Shown: positions 26,004-34,052 of the stretch, piece by piece
Position numbering within the stretch: position 1 is the first letter of the stretch
How the letters are laid out: every line of letters starts with the position of its first letter
Assembly: GCA_900318955.1 (NCBI GenBank)
Contig: ONMJ01000021.1
Coordinates: 1-59,615, forward strand
DNA: 59,615 bases
Source: an uncultured Bacteroidales bacterium
GTDB lineage: Bacteria > Bacteroidota > Bacteroidia > Bacteroidales > UBA932
Direction: 5' to 3'
Position numbers and translations under genes: made by a program
The notes under the pieces: model-generated
What the model was told of the DNA's origin: nothing
The model's database searches: none
Seen by the model: the letters and a program-made list of their open reading frames with translations, nothing else

Positions 26004-27328
26004 GCGCCATCCTCGCCCTTGCCGGCTCGGCGATAGGACTTGGCAATATATGGCGGTTCCCCTACATGGTAGGAGAAAACGGTGGCGCGGTTTTCATTAT
26101 CATCTACATCGCAGCGACACTCTTACTGTCGCTGCCTATCTTTTTTGCCGAGTTCATAATTGGCCGCCGCACCCAGTCCAACTGCATCGGAGCGATGAAA
26201 AAACTTGCTCCCGGGACTGCGTGGAAGTGGTTCGGGGCTCTCAGTATCTTCATCCCTCTTTTCATTCTTTCATATTACAGTGTTGTCGGAGGATGGTCTC
26301 TCGAGTACCTCGTCCAGGCCTGCTCGCTGACCTTTACCAATGCTGACGCTGTTGAGGTGAGGGGCCTCTTCGGAGAATTCATAACGGGGACATGGGGACC
26401 GCTTGTGTTCTTTACAATATATCTTCTCCTCGTTCTCGGTGTCATTCTCGGCGGAGTCCGAAAAGGAATCGAGAAGTTCAGCAAGCTGACCATTCCTCTC
26501 CTTTTTATCCTTGTTGTCATTATCGCCGTCTATTCGGTTTCCCTTCCGGGATCCTCGGCGGGAATAGCATACCTTGTCCGTCCCGATTGGAGCAAAGTAA
26601 CTCCGGCGACACTAGTCAATGCCCTTGGTCAGTCATTCTATTCAATGTCCCTTGGGATGGGCATCATTATCACCTATTCCTCATATATCAAGAAGCAGGA
26701 GAATCCGGTTGTAACAGGCTTTGCTACAGGTGTTTCTGATTTTCTTTTCGCCATTATTGCAAGCTTTGCCATTATTCCAGCCGTATTCTCGGCCGGAATA
26801 GAACCAGGTGCGGGTCCGGGACTTATCTTCGAAACGCTCCCGTTTATTTTCACCTCGCTAAGCGAGACAATGCCTGTTTTGAGTTCCATAATCGCCATCC
26901 TCTTTTTCCTCACAATACTCATCGCCGCCCTGACATCATCGGTGTCCCTTATGGAAGTCGGCGTTGCCTATTTCGTCGATGAAAAGAAGATGAAACGATC
27001 ATCCGCCAGCCTTCTAGTCTTTACTATGGTTTGGATTGCAGGAGCTGTCTGTTCGCTATCATTTGGGCCGTTAAAAGGAATTACCCTCTTAGGTAACAAT
27101 ATCTTCGATATCTTCGATAAATTCGCGTCCAACTTCCTCCTTCTTATAGGGGGTATGCTGACGCTAGTATTCGTTGGATGGAAGATGGATAAAGAGGCTG
27201 TACGCGACGAGTTTACATCTTCCGGGAAGGCAAGAGGTTCCCGAAGGCTCTTTGAGTCGACATATTTTCTTATTAAATATGTGGCGCCGGTGCTCCTCGG
27301 GATAGTATTCATAGCAAATTTCCTCTAG
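25973..27328 (+). CDS. Sodium-dependent neurotransmitter/amino-acid symporter (NSS family)
   Basis: Inner-membrane Na+ symporter of the LeuT/NSS fold, 451 aa with about 11-12 hydrophobic segments. The signature GSAIGLGNIWRFPYMVGENG (TM1, Na+ and substrate site) is intact. Also present: GRRTQSNCIGAMKKLAPG, TM3 with SYYSVVGGWSLEYL, TM6 with LGQSFYSMSLGMGIIITYSSY, and TM8-like FFLTILIAALTSSVSLMEV. The substrate is likely an amino acid but cannot be fixed. Overlaps folA by 31 nt. The following gene is a tandem paralogue. Confidence 0.92.
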   Translation: MEREKFGGRLGAILALAGSAIGLGNIWRFPYMVGENGGAVFIIIYIAATLLLSLPIFFAEFIIGRRTQSNCIGAMKKLAPGTAWKWFGALSIFIPLFILSYYSVVGGWSLEYLVQACSLTFTNADAVEVRGLFGEFITGTWGPLVFFTIYLLLVLGVILGGVRKGIEKFSKLTIPLLFILVVIIAVYSVSLPGSSAGIAYLVRPDWSKVTPATLVNALGQSFYSMSLGMGIIITYSSYIKKQENPVVTGFATGVSDFLFAIIASFAIIPAVFSAGIEPGAGPGLIFETLPFIFTSLSETMPVLSSIIAILFFLTILIAALTSSVSLMEVGVAYFVDEKKMKRSSASLLVFTMVWIAGAVCSLSFGPLKGITLLGNNIFDIFDKFASNFLLLIGGMLTLVFVGWKMDKEAVRDEFTSSGKARGSRRLFESTYFLIKYVAPVLLGIVFIANFL

Positions 27329-27329
27329 T

Positions 27330-28681
27330 ATGGACCCCTCTAGAGAGCATTTCTCCTCACGCTTTGCTGTGATAATGGCAATGGCGGGCTCGGCAATATA
27401 TGGAGATTCCCCTATATGGTCGGGCAGTATGGAGGGGCGGCATTCATCATTGTCTATATTCTATGCTGCTTCCTGCTTTCCCTGCCGATATTTCTCTCAG
27501 AATCGATAATCGGGCGCCGCGGAGGATCTGATATCTATGGGGCCATGAAAAAGTTGGCCCCGGGCTCCAAATGGAAATGGGCAGGCCTTATAACGATAAT
27601 CTCTCCGGTTCTGATTCTTTCCTACTACAGCGTCGTCGGAGGTTGGTCGGTAGAGTATCTCTTCAAGTCCCTGGCCTTTGAATTCAACAACACTCCTTCG
27701 GATAGGATTCCCTCCCTTTTCTCCATGTTCATATCTTCGACTTGGGAACCGATAATCATGCATACGCTTTTCCTCGGGGCCACGGCCGGGGTCATTATAG
27801 GAGGGGTCAAAAAAGGGATCGAGCGATTTACAAAGATCACCATTCCGCTCCTTTTCTTCCTGATCCTCATTATACTTGTATATTCCGTGAGCCTTCCGGG
27901 AGCATCGAAGGGGATCGATTATCTCATCAAGCCTGATTTTTCAAAGCTGACAGCGGAAGCGGTTGCTGCAGCGATGGGGCAGTCCTTCTTCTCCATGTCT
28001 CTCGGGGTCGGGACCATTCTGATATATTCTTCATATATAAGCAAGAAGGAGAATTTACTTGCTTCAGGGGTGGGAACCGCTGTTTCCGACCTTATCTTCG
28101 CCCTCCTTGCCGGCTTCGCGATAATGCCTGCCGTCTTTGCTTCCGGGGTAGAGCCGGATGCTGGCCCGGGACTTGTGTTTCAGACGCTTCCGTTTATTTT
28201 CAACAAGATGGGAGCCGGGATTCCATGGGTGAGCGCAGTGATTGCGATAGTCTTTTTCATAACAATTCTCGTCGCGGCACTGACATCGTCAATCTCAATG
28301 ATGGAGGCGTCAGTGGCCTATCTTGTGGATGAGAAGAAATTCAATCGCAAGAAGGCTACAGCGGTCATTTTCATAGCGACATGGGCGATAGGAGTTCTGT
28401 GCTCTCTATCTTTCGGCCCGCTTTCGGGAGTAAAACTCCTTGGGGAGACCATATTCAATTTCCTGGACAAGCTGGTATCCAATTATTTAATGACAATCGG
28501 AGGCCTTATCTTTACAATCTTTGTCGGCTGGGCGATGGATAAAGGCGCAGTTCGTGATGAGCTGCTGTCCGGAGGGGCGTCGCCTTCCAACCGCCCCTAT
28601 ATTGGACCGGTCTATTTCCTTATTCGGTATGTAGCACCGATAGCGATTGTGGTCATCTTTGTGACCAACCTCTTGATTTAG
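27330..28681 (+). pseudogene. Second NSS-family symporter, 13-nt deletion in TM1
   Basis: Tandem paralogue of the gene before it, starting 1 nt after its stop: MDPSREHFSSRFAVIMAMAG, then GSAIYGDSPIWSG out of frame. From 27393 the other frame reads NIWRFPYMVGQYGG and continues to a full symporter end at 28681. Aligning the DNA with the first copy (GGCTCGGCGATAGGACTTGG followed by CAATATATGG) shows 13 nt missing here, between two GGC triplets. This removes IGLG and shifts frame. An ATG at 27416 would start after TM1's first half and could not form the sodium site. Probably non-functional unless the deletion is an assembly error. Confidence 0.85.
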
Positions 28682-29295
28682 TAGAATTTAACTACTTTTT
28701 CGACAGCTGGTCTCTCTGCGAAGCGGGGTTCGGATGCCCTTACTCCAACAGCAATTGCCGTCATTATTTCTTCTGTCTCAGGGATTCCGAGTAGGGAGCG
28801 AAGCCCCTCGGCGTCGCGGCCGCCCATTATGAGGGTGTCAAATCCGGCAGCTCGGGCGGCAAGGACAAAATATGAGTTCGCGAGACCGCAATCATAAGCT
28901 CCCCATCCATTGCCTAGGGCATCGACAGGTTCGCCATTGTCTCTGAACCCGGAAAGACCTTTTACAAAGGTGGTTACAACTATTGCAGCAGCGCCACTGA
29001 CTCTTTCTGCATTGCCCATAAGAAGAGCTTTTGCCGCAGGCAGTTTTTCCTCAGAAAGAACTGCGTGGTAGCGGGCAGGCTCGAGGTTTCTCCAAGAGGG
29101 TGCGTTCTGGGCGACGGCGATGATTTCGCTGATCTGTTCGGCCGATATCTTTGCCGAAGGATCAAAGTCGCGGGTGCTCCTTCTCTGAGACACAACCGTC
29201 TCAAAATCAATTTTTTCCTCTGTTACGACCGGCTTCTTTTCGGCGCAGGCGGCAAGGAGGACTCCAGCAGCCAGAATCAGGATATACTTTTTCAT
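28678..29295 (-). CDS. Nitroreductase-family lipoprotein
   Basis: FMN-dependent nitroreductase fold: FETVVSQRRSTRDFDPSAKI (phosphate-binding Arg/Ser), AQNAPSWRNLEPARYH, and a late ETEEIMTAIAVGVRA strand. The leader MKKYILILAAGVLLAACAEK is a lipoprotein signal, so the enzyme would be anchored outside the cytoplasm. That is unusual for a flavin enzyme but recurrent in Bacteroidales. 205 aa, normal. Starts 6 nt before the end of the acid-phosphatase gene upstream on the same strand, so a shared transcript with 29302-30147 is likely. The stop overlaps the convergent symporter stop by 4 nt. Confidence 0.85.
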   Translation of the reverse strand: MKKYILILAAGVLLAACAEKKPVVTEEKIDFETVVSQRRSTRDFDPSAKISAEQISEIIAVAQNAPSWRNLEPARYHAVLSEEKLPAAKALLMGNAERVSGAAAIVVTTFVKGLSGFRDNGEPVDALGNGWGAYDCGLANSYFVLAARAAGFDTLIMGGRDAEGLRSLLGIPETEEIMTAIAVGVRASEPRFAERPAVEKVVKFY

Positions 29296-29301
29296 AATCT
29301 T

Positions 29302-30147
29302 TTAATTAGTTATTCTTTGATAATACGATTGCCCGCAGCAGCAAGTGCATTTTTCCTCAGGGAAAGGTTTTCCTGTCAGGGCCTCATAGCGGCGGCGTGC
29401 AATCTCTCCAAGGTCGGAATCTTTCTTTCCGCTCAGGAGGGCAAATTCCCGCTTCGCTTTGTCCAGATCTTCTAGGAAGATCTCGTTTGTGTGAAGATGG
29501 GCAAGGGCTGCGCTTGCAAGAAGTCTTGAGGCGTCAACATCGCTCTGCCAGTGATAGTTCCCGATAACCCTGCTTTCACCCCATTCATAGCCAAATCTGA
29601 GGAGGGTGTCCTGGGCTGCCGGGTTGATCTCCGAAAGGATCAGGGCCATGCCCCATCCCCTTAGCGAATGGCCGGAAGGGTAGGATCCGGACTTTCCGAG
29701 GTCCTCATCTTCTTCGGGGGTGATTGTTGATTCATTGAAGACAACGAACGGGCGTTTTCTCATGTAATGGGCCTTCGGCTGGGTCGCGGAAAGTCTCATG
29801 GTAACAACCCCTCTTTCGAGCACGTGATAGATTGCCGGAGTCTTTTCCGGTGTTATCTCCATTCCGAACGCTCCGCTGAAGAGGGCGGCCATTTTCGCGA
29901 TATTAGTTGTAGTCTCTCTCAGAGCTCTAGCTTCTCTTTCTGTTCCTCTGAACGTTTTGGCCCATTCATGCCGTTTTAGATCATACTCATAAAGAGGGGA
30001 GCCTTCCTGAGGCGGCGGGGGCAGGAAATGAGTCCCGTCCGGAGACTCTGATTCAGGGAAATAGTATATATCATCGTACTTGGATTGCGCCGAAACGGCT
30101 AAAGAGACTATAAGTCCCAGAGAGAGAAGGAAGAGTTTTTTTCTCAT
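29302..30147 (-). CDS. Class A acid phosphatase (PAP2 superfamily), secreted
   Basis: Signal peptide ending near AVSAQ. The three PAP2 motifs are intact: KAHYMRKRP (K-x6-RP), GSYPSGHSLRG (PSGH) and ESRVIGNYHWQSDVD (SR-x5-H-x3-D). FRGTEREARALRE is an upstream helical segment typical of class A non-specific acid phosphatases. Removes phosphate from diverse monoesters in the periplasm. Odd: the C-terminus extends past the catalytic domain with a CTCCCGQ cysteine cluster. A paralogue without that tail is at 52850-53575. Confidence 0.93.
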   Translation of the reverse strand: MRKKLFLLSLGLIVSLAVSAQSKYDDIYYFPESESPDGTHFLPPPPQEGSPLYEYDLKRHEWAKTFRGTEREARALRETTTNIAKMAALFSGAFGMEITPEKTPAIYHVLERGVVTMRLSATQPKAHYMRKRPFVVFNESTITPEEDEDLGKSGSYPSGHSLRGWGMALILSEINPAAQDTLLRFGYEWGESRVIGNYHWQSDVDASRLLASAALAHLHTNEIFLEDLDKAKREFALLSGKKDSDLGEIARRRYEALTGKPFPEEKCTCCCGQSYYQRITN

Positions 30148-30173
30148 TGTCAGAATCAGTGTTTGATGCTAAG

Positions 30174-30860
30174 TTAGCGATTTTTTGTGGATTTCATGAC
30201 TGCGGGCTTCAAATAAGCCCCTGCTCTTTCGAAGGAATCTCTCTCTGCAACCCATGATTCACTGATAAATACAGTATCCGCCCTGTCGATATAGAGGGTC
30301 GCATCGAGATGGTCGCACTCATGCTGGAAGATGATAGCGGTGTATCCGGAGATGGTGTCTCTTGCTGGCTCAAGAGTGGAAGGATCTGTATATGAGATAA
30401 TTACTGATGAATATCTAGGGACGAGACCTCTTTTGGGAGGTACCGATAAGCAGCCTTCCGGTCCATGCGTAATCTCTCCGAATCGGCTCTCAATGACTAG
30501 GTTGGGGAAGAGCTCAAACGGTTTTCCCTCCTTGTCATACCTCATGACCCATGCAAGCCTGCGGTTGATTCCGACCTGGGGCGCCGCAATCCCGACTCCG
30601 TCCTGGGAGGGGTCATTCACTGTTATGAGCATCTTTTCGGCAAGAGCCTTGAACTCAGGACTTTCGAGCATCTTTTTCGTTAGCGGAAGAGAAGGAGTCC
30701 GGAGTATGACACTGTCCTCGGGGTCATTAATCACGGTAACATACATCGGCCCTTCCTGCCCGTTTATGATTTCTTTTTCCCTCTCAGTGAAGCCCTCTTT
30801 GCTTCCGCATGAGACCGCCGCTGCGATAATTGCTGCGAGAATGACTACTTGCTTTTTCAT
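30174..30860 (-). CDS. Peptide deformylase-family lipoprotein
   Basis: All three deformylase motifs are present: GVGIAAPQVG (motif 1), EGCLSVP (motif 2, Cys metal ligand) and QHECDHLD (motif 3, HExxH). The start at 30860 (MKKQVVILAAIIAAAVSCGS) gives a lipoprotein signal with Cys at residue 18; the frame back to 30986 runs through the promoter and a repeat, so it is rejected. A deformylase outside the cytoplasm cannot serve ribosomes. It may act on secreted formyl-peptides, or the fold may be reused. Motifs observed; role inferred. 229 aa including the signal. Confidence 0.88.
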   Translation of the reverse strand: MKKQVVILAAIIAAAVSCGSKEGFTEREKEIINGQEGPMYVTVINDPEDSVILRTPSLPLTKKMLESPEFKALAEKMLITVNDPSQDGVGIAAPQVGINRRLAWVMRYDKEGKPFELFPNLVIESRFGEITHGPEGCLSVPPKRGLVPRYSSVIISYTDPSTLEPARDTISGYTAIIFQHECDHLDATLYIDRADTVFISESWVAERDSFERAGAYLKPAVMKSTKNR

Positions 30861-30880
30861 GATATCTCTTTTAAAACAAT

Positions 30881-30888
30881 CAAAGATA
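30881..30888 (-). promoter_or_regulatory. -7 element of the deformylase gene
   Basis: CAAAGATA reads TATCTTTG on the minus strand, 20 nt before the ATG at 30860. Confidence 0.4.
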
Positions 30889-30947
30889 ATAAAAGCGTGG
30901 CGAAAACCCATTGTTTTGCCCCCAAAAGCTTGTTTCTGTTGCGCGGC

Positions 30948-31092
30948 ATGGCGCAGGTGCGGAAAAATACCCGGGACCTGCACCATGGTGAATTATTAAC
31001 AAATTGAATATCAGAAACTTATCATTGAAAAGCGGCGCAGGTCATCACGAAAAAATCGCACCTGCGCCACAGGGGATGCGCACCTGCGCCAC
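30948..31092. repeat. GCGCAGGT compound repeat, copy A
   Basis: Inverted repeat 1 (ATGGCGCAGG at 30948-30957 with a partly decayed partner at 30976-30986) is followed by an A/T-rich core (about 30989-31033, starting TGAATTATTAACAAATTG). Inverted repeat 2 follows (GGCGCAGGT at 31034-31042 with ACCTGCGCC at 31060-31068), then one further CACCTGCGCCAC box at 31081-31092. Same architecture as copies B and C. It sits between two same-strand genes. Confidence 0.8.
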
Positions 31093-31140
31093 AAGGAGGT
31101 ACACCTTAAGTAGAAAAACAGACAGATTAGAGAAAAAGGT

Positions 31141-31620
31141 TTATAATAGCATTGTGCTATGCCAGATGGCGACAAACTCGATGAGGGTAAGGTTGCCGTC
31201 ATAGGAGAACAGGATGTCGGAATTATAGTTGGATGTGCCGGAGAATACCTTGCCGTCCCTGACGTTGGCAATGATATCTGAGTTGTAGTTGGATGTCCCC
31301 TTGAAAATCTTCCCGTCCCGTATTGTCATGAGGATGTCGGAATTGTAATTGCTGTTCCCCTTGAATACCTTGCCGTCCCTGACCGTATATAGAACGTCGC
31401 TGGAGTATGATCCAGAGCCTTTGTAGATCTTTTCGCCGCGAACCGTGCAGATGATGTCGCTGGAGTACGTGGAAAAGTTCTTGTAGACTTTCGAGTCCCT
31501 CACTGAACAGATAACATCACTGTTGTAGCGGCTCGTACCCTTGAAAATTCTCACCTCACGGCTGGATCCAACGGAGAAAAGAGAGGAAATGATCGCGAAA
31601 GATAAAAGGATTGATTTCAT
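31141..31620 (-). CDS. Exported 20-residue tandem-repeat protein
   Basis: 159 aa: a signal peptide (about residues 1-20), then six consecutive 20-residue repeats (residues 20-139) of consensus VRDGKVFKGTSNYNSDIIxx, then a 20-residue tail (YDGNLTLIEFVAIW...) that looks like a degenerate seventh unit. The DNA repeats with a 60-nt period. Alternating hydrophobic residues and a conserved Gly/Asn-Tyr-x-Ser-Asp suggest a regular beta-structure such as a solenoid or propeller-like ring. I do not recognise a named family. It starts 6 nt before the end of the upstream lipoprotein gene at 31627, so they are probably cotranscribed. Confidence 0.75.
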   Translation of the reverse strand: MKSILLSFAIISSLFSVGSSREVRIFKGTSRYNSDVICSVRDSKVYKNFSTYSSDIICTVRGEKIYKGSGSYSSDVLYTVRDGKVFKGNSNYNSDILMTIRDGKIFKGTSNYNSDIIANVRDGKVFSGTSNYNSDILFSYDGNLTLIEFVAIWHSTMLL

Positions 31621-31626
31621 CGGTAT

Positions 31627-32385
31627 CTACATGATTTCGAGTCTTGGTTTGACTGGGTCTGTCAGGTGGGTAATCCTGTCTCGCTCTACGGAGACGACGC
31701 CCTTGACATTTTTGAAATAGGATATTGCCCTACGGATATCTGTCCCCTCGGGGATGCGGATGGCCATGCCGGGGATAATGCTATAGTCATAGATGATTTC
31801 GGCTCCATAAGAGCTGACGGCTTTTGCAAGAGGCGCTTTCCCAATTTCAGCATCATACATGATGATGAGCGTGTTGGGACTGAACATCTCTTCCTCGAAG
31901 GATTTAGTGAGGAAAGACGACTCGTCGAAGCGGGTAAAATAGTTTATGACGTAGCTGCTAGACGATACTTTTTCCTCTGAAGAGATAGTGTTTTCATCCA
32001 CCACATGGAAATAGTAGGTCTTGCCTTGTTCATACTGGCTGTCGTCTTCCCCGAGCCCACGGTTGTTCTCCCATTCCGCGTTGGTGAAGATGGTGACAGC
32101 AGCACGGAAGGTCTCGTAGTGCCAGCTGTCAATGATCTCTCCGGCCATGTCCCGTGTATATCCGATGCCTTTTGGAGAGAACTCCATGATGGATTCAGGG
32201 GTGCATGGGTGGGATTGAGTGACTCCGGCGGTCTTGTACAGGACCTCCGTAAGGACCCAGCAACCGAGGAGGTTGATCTTCGCCCCCGAGAAATCCCTAT
32301 AGTCTCCCGGCTCCATCTTTTCGCACGTGGAGGCGGAGAAGACCACAGAGGCGATTGCCAATAGGAAGGAAATATATTTTTTCAT
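31627..32385 (-). CDS. Lipoprotein with I9/subtilisin-propeptide-like C-terminus
   Basis: 252 aa from the ATG at 32385 (MKKYISFLLAIASVVFSAST, then Cys-Glu). The first 150 residues look like a lipocalin-like Bacteroidales lipoprotein domain (LLGCWVLTEVLYK, GKTYYFHVVDENTIS). From about residue 165 the pattern changes: NTLIIMYDAEIGKAPLAKAV, YGAEIIYDYSIIPGMAIRIP, FKNVKGVVSVERDR. This is the beta-alpha-beta pattern of inhibitor I9 / subtilase propeptides, ending in the V-x-x-V-E-x-D signature, but no protease follows. A free-standing protease inhibitor or chaperone domain is a reasonable guess, no more. The longer frame to 32496 runs into repeat DNA. Confidence 0.65.
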   Translation of the reverse strand: MKKYISFLLAIASVVFSASTCEKMEPGDYRDFSGAKINLLGCWVLTEVLYKTAGVTQSHPCTPESIMEFSPKGIGYTRDMAGEIIDSWHYETFRAAVTIFTNAEWENNRGLGEDDSQYEQGKTYYFHVVDENTISSEEKVSSSSYVINYFTRFDESSFLTKSFEEEMFSPNTLIIMYDAEIGKAPLAKAVSSYGAEIIYDYSIIPGMAIRIPEGTDIRRAISYFKNVKGVVSVERDRITHLTDPVKPRLEIM

Positions 32386-32453
32386 GGCGTCAACAGTTTT
32401 TCCCGGATGTTTTGCAAAAAAACTGCCAGAAAGTTTACCTGCCGCTTCGCACG

Positions 32454-32516
32454 GCATGGAGCAGGAGACCACGACAAAACCGCACCTGCGCCACAAGGAG
32501 GGATACCTGCGCCATC
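32454..32516. repeat. GCGCAGGT repeat, deleted copy D
   Basis: CATGG + GCAGGAGACCACGAC leads directly into CGCACCTGCGCCAC and ACCTGCGCCAT. It looks like a copy that lost inverted repeat 1's partner and the A/T core. It lies about 70 nt upstream of the lipoprotein start at 32385. Confidence 0.6.
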
Positions 32517-32663
32517 AGGAAATCCGGTTTGTTTTTGAGCCCTAAATCACGCCCAAAACAGCGTGAGCTATAAGAAGCTGATATACAGGAATTTATGTAT
32601 ATTAAGGTCTTATGTGGCCTGAGTTTAAATTAAATTAACTCTTGTCTATCAGAATGTTACAAC

Positions 32664-32825
32664 TCACGGCATGGATCAGGAACAACTTCCCGTGTACTGA
32701 ATGCCCTTTCTGGTAGCACGGAGGCAGCGAAAACAGGGTCCCATTCCACGGAAGGCCTTTTCCGTCACGCGACATCGAGGTGAAACATCTTCCTGTCCCA
32801 CGAAAGGCCTTTTTGGTCGCGCGGC
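32664..32825. repeat. Degenerate tandem repeat, period about 52 nt
   Basis: Four diverged units begin near 32664, 32715, 32765 and 32818. The best-kept segment is CACGGAAGGCCTTTTCCGTC at 32748, matched by CACGAAAGGCCTTTTTGGTC at 32799. The last unit runs into compound repeat B. No gene is supported in 32386-33382. Confidence 0.55.
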
Positions 32826-32970
32826 ATGGCGCAGGTGCGGAAAAATGCTGGTCTCCTGCGCCATGGTGAATTATTAACAAATTGAATATCAGAAACTTAT
32901 AATTGACAAGCGGCGCAGGTCGCCACGAAAAAATCGCACCTGCGCCACTCGGGCGGTCCACCTGCGCCAC
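32826..32970. repeat. GCGCAGGT compound repeat, copy B
   Basis: ATGGCGCAGG...CCTGCGCCAT (inverted repeat 1) is followed by an A/T core matching copy C exactly. GGCGCAGGT...ACCTGCGCC (inverted repeat 2) follows, then one extra CACCTGCGCCAC box after the linker CGGGCGGTC. It is followed at once by a hairpin-module repeat. Confidence 0.8.
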
Positions 32971-32980
32971 AGGGTTCTCC

Positions 32981-33192
32981 GGAGGCCATCGGCCGACGGA
33001 AGGGTTTTGGGGAGAACTCTTCCCAATGAATAGACAGCCCTGGGGCCACACGCGGAACGCCCCCAGGGAAGGGTGGCGTTCTATTAGCGCTCGGAGGCCA
33101 TCGGCCGACGGAAGGGGTTTGGGGAGTCCTCTCCCCAATGAATAGACAACCATGGGGCCACACGCGGAACGCCACCCAGGAAAGAGTGGCTG
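32981..33192. repeat. Hairpin-module repeat, two tandem copies (E1, E2)
   Basis: E1 (32981-33089) and E2 (33093-33192) share GGAGGCCATCGGCCGACGG, a TTGGGGAG...CTCCCCAA hairpin, AATGAATAGACA, CACACGCGGAACGCC and a CCC...GGG stem before CTATTAGCG (E2 lacks the very end). A third copy is at 35211-35320. On the minus strand each copy has an open frame beginning AFRVWP, which explains overlapping spurious ORFs there. 33193-33382 holds nothing I recognise. Confidence 0.8.
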
Positions 33193-33382
33193 CTTTTTGT
33201 AGGTTTGGGAAACAATACAATTATAAGAATGACGACATTCTTTAGGATAGTATCCCCAAAAGTGTGTATTTATGCTTGAGTCTAATAACTTCTATGTTAA
33301 ACAGAGCAAATGGAGAACAATCTCGGATTCAAGATGCTCCGAGGAAGCTGACTTCTATCTTTCATGTCCCAAGATAAGGAAA

Positions 33383-34039
33383 TCAATAGCTATGAATCTT
33401 CCCCTTCCCATGGCAGGACTGGCACCTTCCAGAACCATGACAAATGATACAATCTTGGACAGTATCTTCTATTATTTTCCACCCTCGCCCCCCACAATAA
33501 GAGCATTTGCCACTGCCATAACATGCCTTGCATTCTAGGTCGTGTGAAGAATGAGAACTCTTTGTGCTTGATGGATTGTTAATAATCTGATTATTTGAAG
33601 GATCTGTTGTAGGAGCAGCCACTTCCTTTGGTGCATATAAGCAGACGATGTTCCCATAAAATGAATTTGATGTACCGGAAGATGGAGTTTCTCTATTATA
33701 AATATAAACCTTTCTTTCAGAATTCCAGATGTTTATTAGATCCTTATTCTTTGAAACGACATAATCAGCATTTCCAAAAAAACAGTAGCCGCTATACTTA
33801 ATCGATTGATTATTCTCCGCCACTCGATGCAACGTTCCCATCCCGTTAGAATATCCATCTTTATCCGAATCGTAACAGACGTTCTTGTTAAAAGTGACAA
33901 ACAATCCGGATGAAGTCCCCGGATTCCTTTTCGTCCCATCAATAACAACACCGGTTAAACGATAATAATACGTCTCTTGAGCTTGGATAGCCGAGAGATG
34001 AAGAATGATGAACAGCAGAATAAACGGAATGCGCTTCAT
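33383..34039 (-). CDS. Secreted protein with DnaJ-type zinc-ribbon repeats
   Basis: 218 aa with a signal peptide (cleavage near AIQAQ). The N-terminal 130 residues (ETYYYRLTGVVIDGT, FVTFNKNVCYDSDKDGYSNG) match the whole of the neighbouring protein at 34053. The C-terminal 50 residues contain four Cys-x-x-Cys knuckles: CKACYGSGKC, CSYCGGRG, CIICHGSGRC, CQSCHGKG. These form the CxxCxGxG pattern of the DnaJ central domain, here after a Ser/Asn-rich linker. It is normally cytoplasmic, so an exported copy is unusual. A lower-GC stretch than its surroundings suggests foreign origin. Follows 34053 by 13 nt. Confidence 0.72.
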   Translation of the reverse strand: MKRIPFILLFIILHLSAIQAQETYYYRLTGVVIDGTKRNPGTSSGLFVTFNKNVCYDSDKDGYSNGMGTLHRVAENNQSIKYSGYCFFGNADYVVSKNKDLINIWNSERKVYIYNRETPSSGTSNSFYGNIVCLYAPKEVAAPTTDPSNNQIINNPSSTKSSHSSHDLECKACYGSGKCSYCGGRGWKIIEDTVQDCIICHGSGRCQSCHGKGKIHSY

Positions 34040-34052
34040 GGGATTCTTGAAA

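Noticed and set aside
30861-30986. Upstream extension of the deformylase frame
   Set aside because: Would run through the -7 element and a GCGCAGGT repeat and would hide the lipoprotein signal.
32635-33220. Overlapping minus-strand frames with recurring AFRVWP...CLFIGE and HLRHAA segments
   Set aside because: They are read-through translations of the repeat modules; the same peptide pieces recur only where the DNA repeats, with no start context or signal.
33272-33538. 88-codon plus-strand frame
   Set aside because: Overlaps the convincing zinc-ribbon gene antisense; no homology features.
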